Positions 1 through 9,491 are shown, counted from the first letter of the stretch. The stretch: 64,000 bases of DNA from Hymenobacter sp. 5317J-9 (GCF_022921075.1 NZ_CP095050.1:310001-374000); one strand, 5' to 3'. The notes: generated from the letters alone by a model not told the origin. Numbers and translations are program-made.

Positions 1-1172
1 ACTTGCTGCTCGGCGTTGGCCAGGCGGGCCTGGCTGAACTCCATGTTGTTTACGGCTTGGCGCACGTCGGCCCGAATCTGCTCCTGCGTGTCCTGGGTGC
101 GGGCCAGGGCGGCGCGGCTGTTGGCCACGGCCTCCACGCGCTGCTTCTTGTTGCGACCGCCGTCGTAGATGGGCACCGACAGCTGCACCACGCCCACGGT
201 ATTGAAGCGAATGCGGTTGATGTCGGGCAGGATGTAGCCGTTTTTGCCGCCTACCTGGGCGCCCACGCCCAGGCTGGGCAGGTCGCTTTTCTCGATGAGC
301 TTGGCTTGCAGCTCGGCCGTTTTTTCGGCGTCGCGGGCCAGTTTCACTTCGGGGCGGTTTTCGGTGGCTTTGGCCAGCTCGGTGGCCATGTCCACGGCCT
401 GGGGCTCGTACGTTAGGCGGCCTTTCACCGGAATGTCGGCTTGCGCGGGCTTGTGCAGCAGGCGCGCCAACTGTACCTGCTGGTTGCGGAGCTGGTTTTC
501 CAGGTCCAGCTTGGTGTTCTGGGCCTGCGTGATGCGCACGTCGGTGGTGGTCACGTCAAAGCGCGTGCTCACGCCGCCTTGCACACGCTTTTCCATCTCG
601 TTGCGGTGCACCTGCAGCGAGGCAATCTGCTGGTTTTGCACCCGAATGCTTTCGCGCATGAACAGGATGTTATAGTACACCTGCGCCGCGTTGAAGGCCA
701 GGTCGCGCCGGGCCACCGTGATGTTGTCCTGCGCCGTTTGCACCTGCGACTCGGCCACTTTCACGGTCGCTGCGTTCTTGCCAAAATCAAGCAGCAGGTA
801 CTGCGCCGTGAGGTGGAAGTCGTAGTTGTTGTTGGGCGCAAACTGCAGCGTTTCGCCATTGAAGGGCAGTTTTACCACCGGGTCGATGCGGGTGTAAGTG
901 GCCGTGCCGGTAATCTGCGGCAGGAAGCCCGACTGCGTTTGCGACAGGCGGCTGCTGGCGGCATTCGACAGCTCCGTCAGGTTGGTGATGCCGGGGTTGG
1001 CATCGAGCACGGCCTGCACGGTGGCGCCCAAGGTGAGGGAGTCGCTGGCCAGGCCAATGGGCTGAGCAGCGGCGGGCACGCCGGGCTGGTTTTGGGCCCG
1101 AGCCGAACCAGCAGTGCCCAGCAAGCCCAACGTGAGAAGGAAAGCTGCCGGAGTGAAAGAACGAAAAGACAT
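1..1172 (-). CDS. TolC family outer membrane protein (partial, C-terminus off the window)
   Basis: Outer-membrane channel of the TolC/OEP family, the exit duct of tripartite efflux pumps or type I secretion. The ATG at 1172 opens a signal peptide (MSFRSFTPAAFLLTLGLLG, then a cut after GSARA). The mature part begins with the usual N-terminal motif about resolving stacked helices (VLDANPGI) and continues as long Q/N/A/E-rich amphipathic helices with the internal duplication of OEP proteins. About 390 codons are visible of the usual 430-480; the 3' end lies before base 1. It is transcribed away from the sigma-54 activator at 1480, which suggests that activator controls it. Family assignment is secure; substrate unknown. 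Confidence 0.93.
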   Translation of the reverse strand, partial: MSFRSFTPAAFLLTLGLLGTAGSARAQNQPGVPAAAQPIGLASDSLTLGATVQAVLDANPGITNLTELSNAASSRLSQTQSGFLPQITGTATYTRIDPVVKLPFNGETLQFAPNNNYDFHLTAQYLLLDFGKNAATVKVAESQVQTAQDNITVARRDLAFNAAQVYYNILFMRESIRVQNQQIASLQVHRNEMEKRVQGGVSTRFDVTTTDVRITQAQNTKLDLENQLRNQQVQLARLLHKPAQADIPVKGRLTYEPQAVDMATELAKATENRPEVKLARDAEKTAELQAKLIEKSDLPSLGVGAQVGGKNGYILPDINRIRFNTVGVVQLSVPIYDGGRNKKQRVEAVANSRAALARTQDTQEQIRADVRQAVNNMEFSQARLANAEQQ

Positions 1173-1203
1173 AAGCGAATGCGAGTTGAATCTGCAATAG
1201 CTT

Positions 1204-1219
1204 ACCTAATGCTGTGCCA
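1204..1219 (-). promoter_or_regulatory. candidate sigma-54 (-24/-12) promoter of the tolC-like gene
   Basis: Read on the minus strand the site is TGGCACAGCATTAGGT. Compared with the consensus TGGCAC-R-N4-TTGC-W, the -24 half is perfect and the -12 half is TAGG instead of TTGC, so 10 of 12 conserved positions match. The predicted start of transcription lies about 20 bases before the ATG at 1172. A sigma-54 activator is encoded immediately upstream in the opposite direction. The imperfect -12 element keeps this a candidate. Confidence 0.45.
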
Positions 1220-1333
1220 AGGGGTTTTATAAAATTCAATTTATTATATATTATGCGTTCAATGCTCTGATAATTATAGTATTGTGCAACTAGCGTTGTG
1301 CTGTGAAGAGTATAGCTTGTCAACTTCATTTTG

Positions 1334-1377
1334 CTGAAATATCAGGAATTACCTCCTTTTTACTCCTGTTATTTCAG
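1334..1377. promoter_or_regulatory. 14-bp inverted repeat, candidate activator binding site
   Basis: Arms CTGAAATATCAGGA (1334-1347) and TCCTGTTATTTCAG (1364-1377) are reverse complements with one mismatch, separated by 16 bases. Each arm is itself a partial palindrome (CTGA-N4-TCAG in the left one). It sits in the divergent spacer, about 115-160 bases upstream of the candidate -24/-12 site and about 100 bases upstream of the activator start. This is the usual placement of an enhancer for a sigma-54 activator. The rest of the 1173-1479 spacer is AT-rich and holds no gene I can support. Confidence 0.5.
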
Positions 1378-1479
1378 GAAAAATGTGACATCTGCTAAAA
1401 CAACTGAGCCGCTGGCGCGTCTATATCTCCCGAGCGGGAACAGTAATCAGCTGCCCATACGCCAACTCGCACCATCCCC

Positions 1480-3615
1480 ATGCCCGACCAGGACGAAAAC
1501 CTGCTGTTGCACCTCAACGAAGCCATCGCCACCATGCGCGACAAGGACTCGCTGTTTAAAGTGGTGACCACCAAGCTGCGGCTCATTTTTCCGTTCGACC
1601 TCATCGGCATCAATGTGTTTGATGCGGACCTTAAAATGAAGCGGTTATTCCTGCGCGACTATTACGGCGTGGACGAAGCGCCGCCGCTGCCGGCCGGCAT
1701 GGAGCAGTTCACACCCATTGCGGGCTCGCCGCTCGAAAAGCTGGTGGCCGACCCCCGCGTGCAGCAGTTCACCCCCGAAGAATACCTGGCCGATTACCCC
1801 AACTACGCGCCATTTAACAAGTTTCAGAAGCTGGGCATCAGCCACCTCACGGCGGTGCCGCTGCACATCGGCGGGCGCCTCACGGGCATGATGACCCTGG
1901 CCTCGCGCCGCACGCCCCACCTCGCGCCGGCCGACGTGAAGCTGCTGGAAAAAATCGGCTCGCTCATCGCCGTGGCCGTGGCCAACACGCTGGCGTTTGA
2001 GGAAGTGGCCCGCCGGGAGCAGGAGCGCACCCTGCAGCTCAACATCACCAACGCCCTGCTCAGCATCAAGCAGCGCGAGCCGCTGTTTCGGGCCGTGGCC
2101 GAGGCGCTGAGCCGGGCGGTGCAGTTCGACTATTTCGGCATTCGGGTGCAGCGGGCGGGCCGGCAGGAGCCGTTTGAGGGGTTTGCGGAGTTTGCGCGCA
2201 CCGGCGAAGGCCCCGAGGCGCAGCTCCAGGCCCTCGACCCCAACCGCCAGCACGGCCTCAATCAGCTCGACACCGCCACCATGTACCAACAGCTCAACGG
2301 CTTGCTGCAAACCCCGGGCCTGTACGCGGCCGACGATTTTCGGGCGCAGGCCCAGCGTTTTCCGCTGCTGCGCCGGGTGTACGAGGAATACGGCACGCGG
2401 GCTATGCTTATTGTGCCCATCTGGCAGCGGGCCGATGGCGTGGCCGTGCTCATCCTGGCTTCGCCCAACCCGGCCGCTTTTCAGCCCGAAGACCTGGCCA
2501 CCGTGCTGGCCCTGGCCCCCCAGATTGCGCTGGCGCTGGAAAACCTGTTCGCCTTCGAGCAGATTGAGGAGCTGAAGGCGCAGGTGGAGCAGGAGCGGAC
2601 CTATTTGGTCGACGAAATCAACACCTCGGCGCGCTTCGGGGCCGACTCGGGCGCCTTCGTGGGCAACGGGCCGGCCCTGCAACTGGTGCAGCGCCGCATC
2701 AGCATGGTAGCGCCCACCGATACCACGGTGCTGATATCGGGTGAAACCGGCACTGGCAAGGAGCTGGTGGCCCGCGAGCTGCACAACGCCTCGCCCCGCC
2801 ACGGCCGCGCCCTTATCAAGCTTAATTGCGCGGCGCTGCCCGCGCAGCTGATTGAAAGCGAACTGTTTGGCCACGAAAAAGGGGCTTTCACCGGCGCGGT
2901 GGAGCGGCGCATCGGCAAGTTTGAGCTGGCCAACGGCGGCTCGATTTTCCTCGACGAAATAGGCGAGTTGCCCCTCGACCTGCAGGCCAAGCTGCTGCGC
3001 GTGCTGCAGGAAAAGGAATTTGAGCGGCTGGGCGGCACCAAGGTGCTGCACTCCGACGCCCGCGTGATAGCCGCCACCAACCGCGTGCTGGCCGACGAAG
3101 TGGCCGCCGGCCGCTTCCGGGCCGATTTGTACTACCGCCTCAACGTGTTTCCCATCGAGCTGGCGCCCCTGCGCGAGCGCCGCGAAGACATCGAGCCGCT
3201 GCTGCGCCACTTCATTCAGCGCCTGAGCAAGCGACTGGGCAAGCCTCTGCGCCAGGTGCGCCCCGCCGACCTGGCCGCCCTGCAGGCCTACTCCTGGCCC
3301 GGCAACATCCGTGAGCTGGAGCACGTGCTGGAGCAGGCCATCATCGTGAGCCAGGGGCCGTTTCTGGAGTTTGCGGGCTTTGCGGCCGCGCCGCTGGTAC
3401 TGGCCGCCGGCGCCGCGCCGGCGGCCGCCAGCTTTGCGCCCCTCAAAACGCTGAAGGAACAGGAGCGCGACCACATTCTGGCCGCGCTGCAGCGCACCGG
3501 CGGGCGGGTGAGCGGCGCCCAGGGCGCTGCCCTGCTGCTCGACATCAACCCCAAAACGCTGGAAGCCCGCATGAAAAAGCTGGGCATCCGGCGCATGGTG
3601 GGCGTAGATGCATAA
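1480..3615 (+). CDS. sigma-54-dependent transcriptional activator with GAF sensor domains
   Basis: Enhancer-binding activator of 711 residues. Two GAF-type sensor domains occupy roughly residues 20-170 and 195-360, then a short coiled linker, the AAA+ domain (about 395-625) and a C-terminal Fis-type helix-turn-helix (about 665-705). Walker A GETGTGKE is at 421-428, the sigma-54 contact loop GAFTGA at 468-473, Walker B acids D492/E493, and the arginine-finger region FRADLYYRLNVFP follows. The intact GAFTGA loop means it should remodel sigma-54 holoenzyme. No receiver domain is present, so the signal is probably a small ligand or redox cue sensed by the GAF domains. It is divergent from the tolC-like gene, its likely target. 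Confidence 0.95.
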   Translation: MPDQDENLLLHLNEAIATMRDKDSLFKVVTTKLRLIFPFDLIGINVFDADLKMKRLFLRDYYGVDEAPPLPAGMEQFTPIAGSPLEKLVADPRVQQFTPEEYLADYPNYAPFNKFQKLGISHLTAVPLHIGGRLTGMMTLASRRTPHLAPADVKLLEKIGSLIAVAVANTLAFEEVARREQERTLQLNITNALLSIKQREPLFRAVAEALSRAVQFDYFGIRVQRAGRQEPFEGFAEFARTGEGPEAQLQALDPNRQHGLNQLDTATMYQQLNGLLQTPGLYAADDFRAQAQRFPLLRRVYEEYGTRAMLIVPIWQRADGVAVLILASPNPAAFQPEDLATVLALAPQIALALENLFAFEQIEELKAQVEQERTYLVDEINTSARFGADSGAFVGNGPALQLVQRRISMVAPTDTTVLISGETGTGKELVARELHNASPRHGRALIKLNCAALPAQLIESELFGHEKGAFTGAVERRIGKFELANGGSIFLDEIGELPLDLQAKLLRVLQEKEFERLGGTKVLHSDARVIAATNRVLADEVAAGRFRADLYYRLNVFPIELAPLRERREDIEPLLRHFIQRLSKRLGKPLRQVRPADLAALQAYSWPGNIRELEHVLEQAIIVSQGPFLEFAGFAAAPLVLAAGAAPAAASFAPLKTLKEQERDHILAALQRTGGRVSGAQGAALLLDINPKTLEARMKKLGIRRMVGVDA

Positions 3616-3621
3616 GCAGCG

Positions 3622-4128
3622 CTACTTCCAGGCCTTGAGGAGGCGGCGCACCAGAATGATTTCGCCGGTGTGGTAGGCTGCGTGGTCGGCGATGAGAAAG
3701 GCTTCGCGCAGAATGGTTTGACCGGTGCCGTGGGGCAGGGGCGCCAGTAGGTTGGTGCCCGGCGCGTGCAGCAGGTGCAGAAAGCGCTGCCGGTCCTGCC
3801 GAATGCTGTCCAGGGTTTCCTGCCACTGTTCTTCGTCGGCGGTGGCATCGGGGGCGGGCCAGTAGCCCTCCGGCCATTTGGGCGACTCGTGCTCGGGCTC
3901 AAGGCAGAACTCGACGATGTCCCACTGCGCGATGCGCACGTGCTCAGCTAACTGCCAGATGGTGTAGGGCACCTCCGGCACGCGCTGGTTCCAGATTTTG
4001 GGCGTCAGGTCGGCACAGGCTTCCTCGAAGGTGGCGTGGGCGTTGCCCTTGGTGAGCAGATTGGTTAGCTCGGCCACCACGCCCTTCTGGTTGGGCCGGT
4101 CCATGGGCGGAATGCTGTTTGGTATCAT
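3622..4128 (-). CDS. DinB-like four-helix-bundle protein
   Basis: 168-residue protein of the DinB/DfsB superfamily, in which three histidines bind a metal inside a four-helix bundle. Candidate ligands are the His in AEHVRIAQWD and the two in DHAAYHTGE near the C-terminus. Many relatives are bacillithiol- or other thiol-dependent transferases; nothing here fixes the substrate. The 3' end faces that of the sigma-54 activator with six bases between. An in-frame ATG at 4104 (MDRPNQKG) is an equally plausible start. Confidence 0.8.
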   Translation of the reverse strand: MIPNSIPPMDRPNQKGVVAELTNLLTKGNAHATFEEACADLTPKIWNQRVPEVPYTIWQLAEHVRIAQWDIVEFCLEPEHESPKWPEGYWPAPDATADEEQWQETLDSIRQDRQRFLHLLHAPGTNLLAPLPHGTGQTILREAFLIADHAAYHTGEIILVRRLLKAWK

Positions 4129-4148
4129 ATAGAGAGTAGGGGCGCCAA

Positions 4149-4613
4149 TCAGGAGGCGGTGCCCGTGCGGGGCATGGCACGATGCGCGGCCGCTTTGCGC
4201 GGCGGTCGGGAGTTCAGCGCACCGGTGGAGTACAGCGCCGCGCCCATCAGCACGGGCTGAAAAAACAGCCGGGCCAGCCGCTTGGCGTCGGTATCGAGGC
4301 CGAAGGCGGAAATGCGCTCGGTGTACTGGTGCACATTGCCGGGAAACACCGCCGCGTAGAAAGCGGCAAGCCCGATGCCCATGCGCCGGCGGTTTTTGCC
4401 TTTCAGCAACAGCAGCGCCAGTCCTAAGCCGATTTCCACCACGCCCGAGGCCAGCACGGTCGTGTCCTTATCGCCCGGCACAAAATCCGGCACCTGCGCC
4501 TGAAAATCGCGCCGCGCAAAGGTGAGGTGGCCGGTGCCGGCAAAAACCATAAACGTGCCCAGCACACCGCGGGCCACGTTTTGTAGGGTGGAAGTATGAT
4601 AGGGCTGTGGCAT
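4149..4613 (-). CDS. DoxX-like membrane protein
   Basis: 154 residues with four predicted hydrophobic segments (about 15-30, 55-70, 80-95 and 120-135). The early motif GTGHLTFARRDF followed by VPDFVP is typical of short DoxX/DUF4260-like membrane proteins of Bacteroidota. Function in this group is unknown; some DoxX proteins take part in thiol or redox chemistry. It lies 20 bases upstream of the DinB-like gene on the same strand and may be co-transcribed with it. Confidence 0.75.
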   Translation of the reverse strand: MPQPYHTSTLQNVARGVLGTFMVFAGTGHLTFARRDFQAQVPDFVPGDKDTTVLASGVVEIGLGLALLLLKGKNRRRMGIGLAAFYAAVFPGNVHQYTERISAFGLDTDAKRLARLFFQPVLMGAALYSTGALNSRPPRKAAAHRAMPRTGTAS

Positions 4614-4844
4614 GGCATGTTCGCGGGTTAGTCAGACGCTATGCTATACGGCTATCGACCAATCCGAGGGGATAGTTGTTTGCCATCACACCTGCCTTGA
4701 GCAAAACAGGAGCTGATTTCAAGGCACTACAACATCTATGGAAGGACAAAAGGTTGATGCTAACTAGCGTGGCAAACAAGGAGAGCAGCCTTTTTACCAT
4801 TCATCTGGTCTTGACTGCATTCACGTTTTTAATAGCATCACACG

Positions 4845-5375
4845 ATGAAATACAGTCAACTGATTGCGGCCACTTTTCTCGGGGCTATGCTTTGTGCTTG
4901 TTCAAAGGACAAATCGGCCCCCGCCTTAAAAACAGCGGTGCTCGACGACACCACTTGGCGCATGACCGGCTATACCATGGATTTCGGGCCCTTGAACGGC
5001 CCCATTACCGGCACAAATAACTTTTTCCTGTCGTTCAACAACAATCCCTCTGCGCCCTGCCTGGGGCTCAACACGCTCACCTTCACTTCGGCCGGCAAAG
5101 TCATCTGGAAGCAGGATGCGCGCGGCTGCTCGGTGAGAAGCAACTTTGTGAGTTCCGATTGGGGAACGTGGCAGGTGAACAGCGCCCACACAGAGCTCAC
5201 CGTCAGCAGCTCGTGGGGTGGAGCCGGCCGGAGCGTCGTGCCTGTGATGGAAGCTGTGCAGGGGGCGTACGAGTACACGCTTACCAACACTACTCTGACC
5301 CTCAGTGCCAGATATGTTTACGGACAAAATCGAGATTCCCTGCGAGTAGACAAGGCGGTGTTCGCCCTGCAATAG
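4845..5375 (+). CDS. small secreted lipoprotein, lipocalin-like
   Basis: 176 residues beginning with a lipoprotein signal (MKYSQLIAATFLGAMLCAC) with the lipidated Cys at 19. The mature part starts with a DDTTWRMTGYTMD stretch and alternates short beta-like segments, resembling lipocalin-like or META-type small lipoproteins. A C-X-n-C pair (CLGLN and ARGCSV) may form a disulfide. No specific function can be given. A strong terminator follows at 5394. The 230-base spacer before it (4614-4844) shows no gene. Confidence 0.75.
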   Translation: MKYSQLIAATFLGAMLCACSKDKSAPALKTAVLDDTTWRMTGYTMDFGPLNGPITGTNNFFLSFNNNPSAPCLGLNTLTFTSAGKVIWKQDARGCSVRSNFVSSDWGTWQVNSAHTELTVSSSWGGAGRSVVPVMEAVQGAYEYTLTNTTLTLSARYVYGQNRDSLRVDKAVFALQ

Positions 5376-5393
5376 TTCGCCATACCAGACAAG

Positions 5394-5438
5394 AAAAAGC
5401 CCTGCCTGATACGCATTAGTACCAGGCAGGGCTTTTTT
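5394..5438. terminator. bidirectional intrinsic terminator
   Basis: Perfect 15-bp stem AAAAAGCCCTGCCTG (5394-5408) pairing with 5423-5437, a 14-base loop, and a T-run on both strands. It separates the convergent lipoprotein gene and polA. Confidence 0.9.
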
Positions 5439-5461
5439 GTAAGGCACAATTCATTGTGGAC

Positions 5462-8350
5462 CTAGTGCGCCTGCAGCCAGTTGTTGCCGGTGCCTACTTC
5501 CACTTCCAGCGGCACGCCGTGGGGCAGGAGCAGCGCTGTGGTCATCAGCTCCTTGATTTTGGGCGTGATGTAGTCCACCTCTGATTTCACGGCGTCGAAC
5601 ACCAATTCGTCGTGCACCTGCAGAATCATGCGGGTTTTGAGCTTCTCCTCGCGCAGCCAGTGGTAAATGTTAATCATGGCCATCTTGATGATGTCGGCGG
5701 CCGTGCCCTGGATGGGGGCGTTGATGGCGTTGCGCTCGGTGTAGCCGCGTAGCGTGGCGTTGCGCGAGTTGATGTCGCGCAGGTAGCGGCGGCGCTTGAG
5801 CAGCGTTTCGGCGTATTCCAGCTCGCGGGCGCGGTTGATGCTGTCGTCCATGAACTGCTTCACCGACGGGAATTCCTGGAAATAGGTCTCGATGATGTCT
5901 GTCGCTTCCTTGCGGCTGATGCCGATGCGCTGGGCCAGCCCGAAGGCCGAGATGCCGTAGATGATGCCGAAGTTGACGGTTTTGGCCTTGCGGCGCATCT
6001 CGGCGTCCACTGCTTCAATGGGCACTTTGAACACCTTGCTGGCCGTGCTGGTGTGCACGTCGAGGCCCTGGCGGAAGGCCTCAATCATGGTTTTGTCGCC
6101 CGAGAAGTCGGCCATGATGCGCAGCTCCACCTGCGAGTAGTCGGCCGCCAGCAGCACGTGGTTTTCGTCGCGCGGTACGAAGGCTTTGCGGATTTCACGG
6201 CCCTTCTCCGTGCGGATGGGGATGTTCTGTAGGTTGGGGTTGGTGCTGCTCAGGCGGCCGGTGGCGGCTACGGCCTGGTTGAAGTTGGTGTGCACGCGGC
6301 CGTCGTCTTTGTTCACCAGCTGGGGCAGGGCCTCCACGTAGGTGCTGCGCAGCTTGGTGAGCTGGCGGTATTCGAGGATGAGGGCAGCAATGGGGTTGTC
6401 GGCCGCGAGCTGGCTCAGGATTTCCTCGCCGGTGGCGTACTGGCCGGTTTTGGTTTTCTTGATTTTGCCCTTGCCAATGTCCATCTTGTCGAACAGCACC
6501 TCGCCCAGCTGCTTCGGCGAGCCAATGTTGAACTCCTGCCCGGCTTCGCGGAAAATCTGGCCTTCCAGCTCGGTGATGTAGCCCTGTAGCTCGGCCGAAT
6601 ACTCGTTCATGGCGCCCGAGTCGATGCGCACCCCCTCGTACTCGATGCTGCTGAGCACGGGCACCAGCGGGTTTTCCACGTCGTTGAGCAAGCCCAGCAG
6701 GCCCAGGTCCTTCAGCATGGGCTCGAAGACGTGCTTGAGCTGCAGGGTCACGTCGGCGTCTTCGCAGGCGTAGTCTTTCACCTGGGCGGGCGGCACGTCG
6801 GCCATGGTAATCTGCTTTTTGCCCTTGGGGCCGATGAGCTCGATGATGCTCACCGGCGTGTAGTGCAGGTAGGTTTCGGCCAGCACGTCCATGTTGTGGC
6901 GCATGTCGGGCTCGATGAGGTAGTGGGCCAGCATGGTGTCGAACAGCGGCCCGCTCACTTCCACGCCGTAGTGTCGCAGAATGGTGAGGTCGTACTTCAC
7001 GTTCTGCCCGATTTTCAGGATGTTCTCGGCATCGAAAAAGGGACAGAACTCTTCCACAATGGCCTGCACCGCGGCGGGGTCTTCGGTGGGCACGGGCACG
7101 TAGTAAGCCTCGCCCGGCAGCCAGCAGAAGCTCAGGCCCACCAGCCGCGCCGTCATGATATCCAGCCCAGTGGTTTCGGTGTCGAAGCTGACTTCGGTTT
7201 GCTGCAACAGGAAGCTGAGCAGCGACTGCCGCAGCTCCGGCGTGTCAATTAAATGGTAGTTATAGGGCACGTCTTCCAGCCGTTTGCGCGGGCCGGCGGG
7301 GGCGCCGTGGCGGCCGGTTTCGCCTTCCTCGGCGCCAATGGCCACGGCTTCGTCGCCGGGGTTGCCGAAGAGCGAGGCTTGGCCGGCGGCGGCGCGCGGC
7401 TGGCGGGTGGGCTTGGAGCCGGGCGCGGCCACGCGGGCCGGCGTGCGCTCGGGGCCGCCGCCACCGAGGATGCGGGCGGCCAACTGGCGGAATTCTAGCT
7501 CGTCGAACAGCTCGCGCAGGGTGGCTTCGTCGGGCGCGTCGAGCACCAGCTTGTCGGGCTCGAAATCAAGCGGCACGTTCACGTGGATGGTGGCCAGCTC
7601 TTTGCTCATCAGGCCCTGCTCGGCGAAGTTGCGCACGTTTTCCTGCTGCTTGCCCTTGAGCTGGTCGGAGTTGGCAATCAGGTTCTCCACCGAGCCAAAC
7701 TGCTTAATCAGCGCCTTGGCCGTCTTCTCGCCGATACCGGGAATACCGGGAATATTGTCCGAGGCGTCGCCTTGCAGGCCCAGAATGTCAATGACTTGCT
7801 CCACGCGCTCAATCTCGAAGCGGGCCAGCACGTGGTCCACGTCCAGGATTTCGGCCGCGTTGCCCATGAAGGCCGGCCGGTAGATTTTGATGCGCTCCGT
7901 CACCAGCTGGCAGTAGTCCTTGTCGGGCGTCATCATGAACACCTCGAAGCCTTCTTTCTCGGCCTTCTGCGCCAGCGTGCCAATCACGTCATCGGCCTCG
8001 TAGCCGTCCATCATCAGGATGGGGATGTGAAAGCCCTGAATGATTTTCTTGATGTAGGGCAGGGCAATGCCGATGTCTTCGGGCATGGCCTGGCGTTGGG
8101 CCTTGTACTCGGCAAACTGCTCGTGGCGGAAGGTCTTCTTGGCCGCATCAAAGCACACACCGATGTGGGTGGGCTTTTCCTTCTGCAACACCTCCACCAG
8201 CGTATTGGTGAAGCCGAGCACGGCCCCGGTGTTCATACCCTTGGAGTTGATGCGCGGGTTTTTGCTGAACGCGAAGTGCGAGCGGTAAATCAGGGCAAAG
8301 GCGTCGAGCAGGAAAAGCTTTTTGGCGGGAGCGGCGGGTTGGTCTGGCAT
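5462..8350 (-). CDS. polA: DNA polymerase I
   Basis: 962-residue family A polymerase with all three domains. The 5'-3' nuclease is at about 10-300 (FLLDAFALIYRSHFA and the GIPGIGEKTA helix-hairpin-helix). The 3'-5' exonuclease keeps its acidic residues (FDTETTGLD, NVKYDLT, YACEDAD), so proofreading should be active. The polymerase domain has ADYSQVELRIMA, the O-helix KTVNFGIIYG and QVHDELVFD. I chose the ATG at 8350 (MPDQPAAPAKK); the in-frame codon at 8374 only adds eight unlikely residues. It acts in Okazaki fragment maturation and repair. On the minus strand a TACCTTCG box (8362-8355) lies just before the ATG. Confidence 0.97.
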   Translation of the reverse strand: MPDQPAAPAKKLFLLDAFALIYRSHFAFSKNPRINSKGMNTGAVLGFTNTLVEVLQKEKPTHIGVCFDAAKKTFRHEQFAEYKAQRQAMPEDIGIALPYIKKIIQGFHIPILMMDGYEADDVIGTLAQKAEKEGFEVFMMTPDKDYCQLVTERIKIYRPAFMGNAAEILDVDHVLARFEIERVEQVIDILGLQGDASDNIPGIPGIGEKTAKALIKQFGSVENLIANSDQLKGKQQENVRNFAEQGLMSKELATIHVNVPLDFEPDKLVLDAPDEATLRELFDELEFRQLAARILGGGGPERTPARVAAPGSKPTRQPRAAAGQASLFGNPGDEAVAIGAEEGETGRHGAPAGPRKRLEDVPYNYHLIDTPELRQSLLSFLLQQTEVSFDTETTGLDIMTARLVGLSFCWLPGEAYYVPVPTEDPAAVQAIVEEFCPFFDAENILKIGQNVKYDLTILRHYGVEVSGPLFDTMLAHYLIEPDMRHNMDVLAETYLHYTPVSIIELIGPKGKKQITMADVPPAQVKDYACEDADVTLQLKHVFEPMLKDLGLLGLLNDVENPLVPVLSSIEYEGVRIDSGAMNEYSAELQGYITELEGQIFREAGQEFNIGSPKQLGEVLFDKMDIGKGKIKKTKTGQYATGEEILSQLAADNPIAALILEYRQLTKLRSTYVEALPQLVNKDDGRVHTNFNQAVAATGRLSSTNPNLQNIPIRTEKGREIRKAFVPRDENHVLLAADYSQVELRIMADFSGDKTMIEAFRQGLDVHTSTASKVFKVPIEAVDAEMRRKAKTVNFGIIYGISAFGLAQRIGISRKEATDIIETYFQEFPSVKQFMDDSINRARELEYAETLLKRRRYLRDINSRNATLRGYTERNAINAPIQGTAADIIKMAMINIYHWLREEKLKTRMILQVHDELVFDAVKSEVDYITPKIKELMTTALLLPHGVPLEVEVGTGNNWLQAH

Positions 8351-8720
8351 AGGACGAAGGTACGGGCAGCGCACAAAGAAGGGTGCCGGGCGGGGCGGTT
8401 TGGCCCGTCGTTCGCGGCGTGGGCCAGGGTGGGCACGGGCGGCCGGGCGGCAGGCAGCCCGTTAGGGAGCCGCGCCTGTCACATTCGGGTCATTAGTTGG
8501 GCGCACACCGGGCCATGTACCGGCGTTGAAGTGGCTAGAAGCACCCTTATTAAAAAAAAAGTCCGTAATAAGTCAATAATAAAATGGTTTGTTTATAGTC
8601 TAAAAACAGGTGTTACGTCCTTGCGGATGCCCGGCCGGGCGCCCAGCTTTGTGGCGTTGCCACTACCGCCTTCCGCAACGCTGCCGGGCTCTACCTTGCC
8701 GCCTGCACCATTCCTTTTCC
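8351..8720. other. 370-bp non-coding spacer with AT-rich pocket
   Basis: Divergent spacer between polA and the barrel-like gene at 8721. Bases 8541-8605 are strikingly AT-rich for this genome (runs of A and TTTATAGTCTAAAAAC), as expected for a promoter or spacer. A short 7-bp inverted repeat, GCGTTGC/GCAACGC, lies at about 8654-8681. I see no credible open frame with matching composition and no RNA gene. Confidence 0.5.
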
Positions 8721-9491
8721 ATGTTTATGCGTTCTTTCCCTTGCCGCTGCGCGGCTCTGCTGGGCCTGGCCCTGCCCTTCGCCTCCTTAGCCCAAACCGC
8801 CCCGGCGCCGGCCGATACGGCCCGCTACTATCGCCACCACCTGGGCCTGACGGCCAGCCCCGTGCTCGACGGCTTTTTTCGCAACAACCGCAGCCTGCCT
8901 CTGGGCCTGCTCTACAAGCGCCAGGTAAAGCCCGCGCAAGCCCTGCGTGCCAGGGCGGAGTTTATATATGATTTTTTCGAACAGGTGAATCCTCTTGCCG
9001 TCAAGGGACAAGGCAGCGGAGACGCGTACCGACAAACCATTTACCGTATAGAGGCCGCTTTCGGCAAAGAATACGCGGTAGTTTCTAACAAACGGTTTGC
9101 AGGGTATGTAGGGCTAGAAGCAGGCGGATTCTATGGCACTAACAAGCGGGATTTTGAGCAATACACTCAAGGCTATCAGGCCATTGACAGGAATGGCCAG
9201 CCCTATTTTACCATTGCAGTAAACCGAGGAAATTCTTCGTTCAACGATATAGGCCTTTTTGTGCAGCCACTGGCCGGGGTTCGCTACCAATTTCTCCGTC
9301 GCCTGTACGCCGAAGCGGAAGCAACCTTACCTATCCGCTGGACTCGGACTCAATTCCAATTGCAATCCCGTGTGTCGGATTTTGATACGGGAACGTTGCC
9401 GTTTGGCTCCGATATGGGTGAAGACACTTATTACCGTTTCACTGCCACTTTTCGTCCAATCAGCACGGTGCACTTAGTATTGCTTTTTTGA
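8721..9491 (+). CDS. putative outer-membrane beta-barrel protein
   Basis: 256 residues with a signal peptide (MFMRSFPCRCAALLGLALPF, cut near ASLAQ). The mature part is a run of alternating amphipathic strands with aromatic girdles (ARAEFIYDFFEQV, FAGYVGLEAGGFYG, LYAEAEATLPIRW) and ends in ...HLVLLF, an aromatic C-terminus as used by the BAM machinery. Length fits an 8-strand barrel. Function unknown. The first ATG at 8721 and the one at 8727 are both possible. The 3' half is more AT-rich than the 5' half. The next gene follows after 25 bases on the same strand. Confidence 0.7.
   Translation: MFMRSFPCRCAALLGLALPFASLAQTAPAPADTARYYRHHLGLTASPVLDGFFRNNRSLPLGLLYKRQVKPAQALRARAEFIYDFFEQVNPLAVKGQGSGDAYRQTIYRIEAAFGKEYAVVSNKRFAGYVGLEAGGFYGTNKRDFEQYTQGYQAIDRNGQPYFTIAVNRGNSSFNDIGLFVQPLAGVRYQFLRRLYAEAEATLPIRWTRTQFQLQSRVSDFDTGTLPFGSDMGEDTYYRFTATFRPISTVHLVLLF

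Noticed and set aside
1645..3474. 609-codon frame antisense to the sigma-54 activator
   Set aside because: Shadow of a secure gene; no protein-like features.
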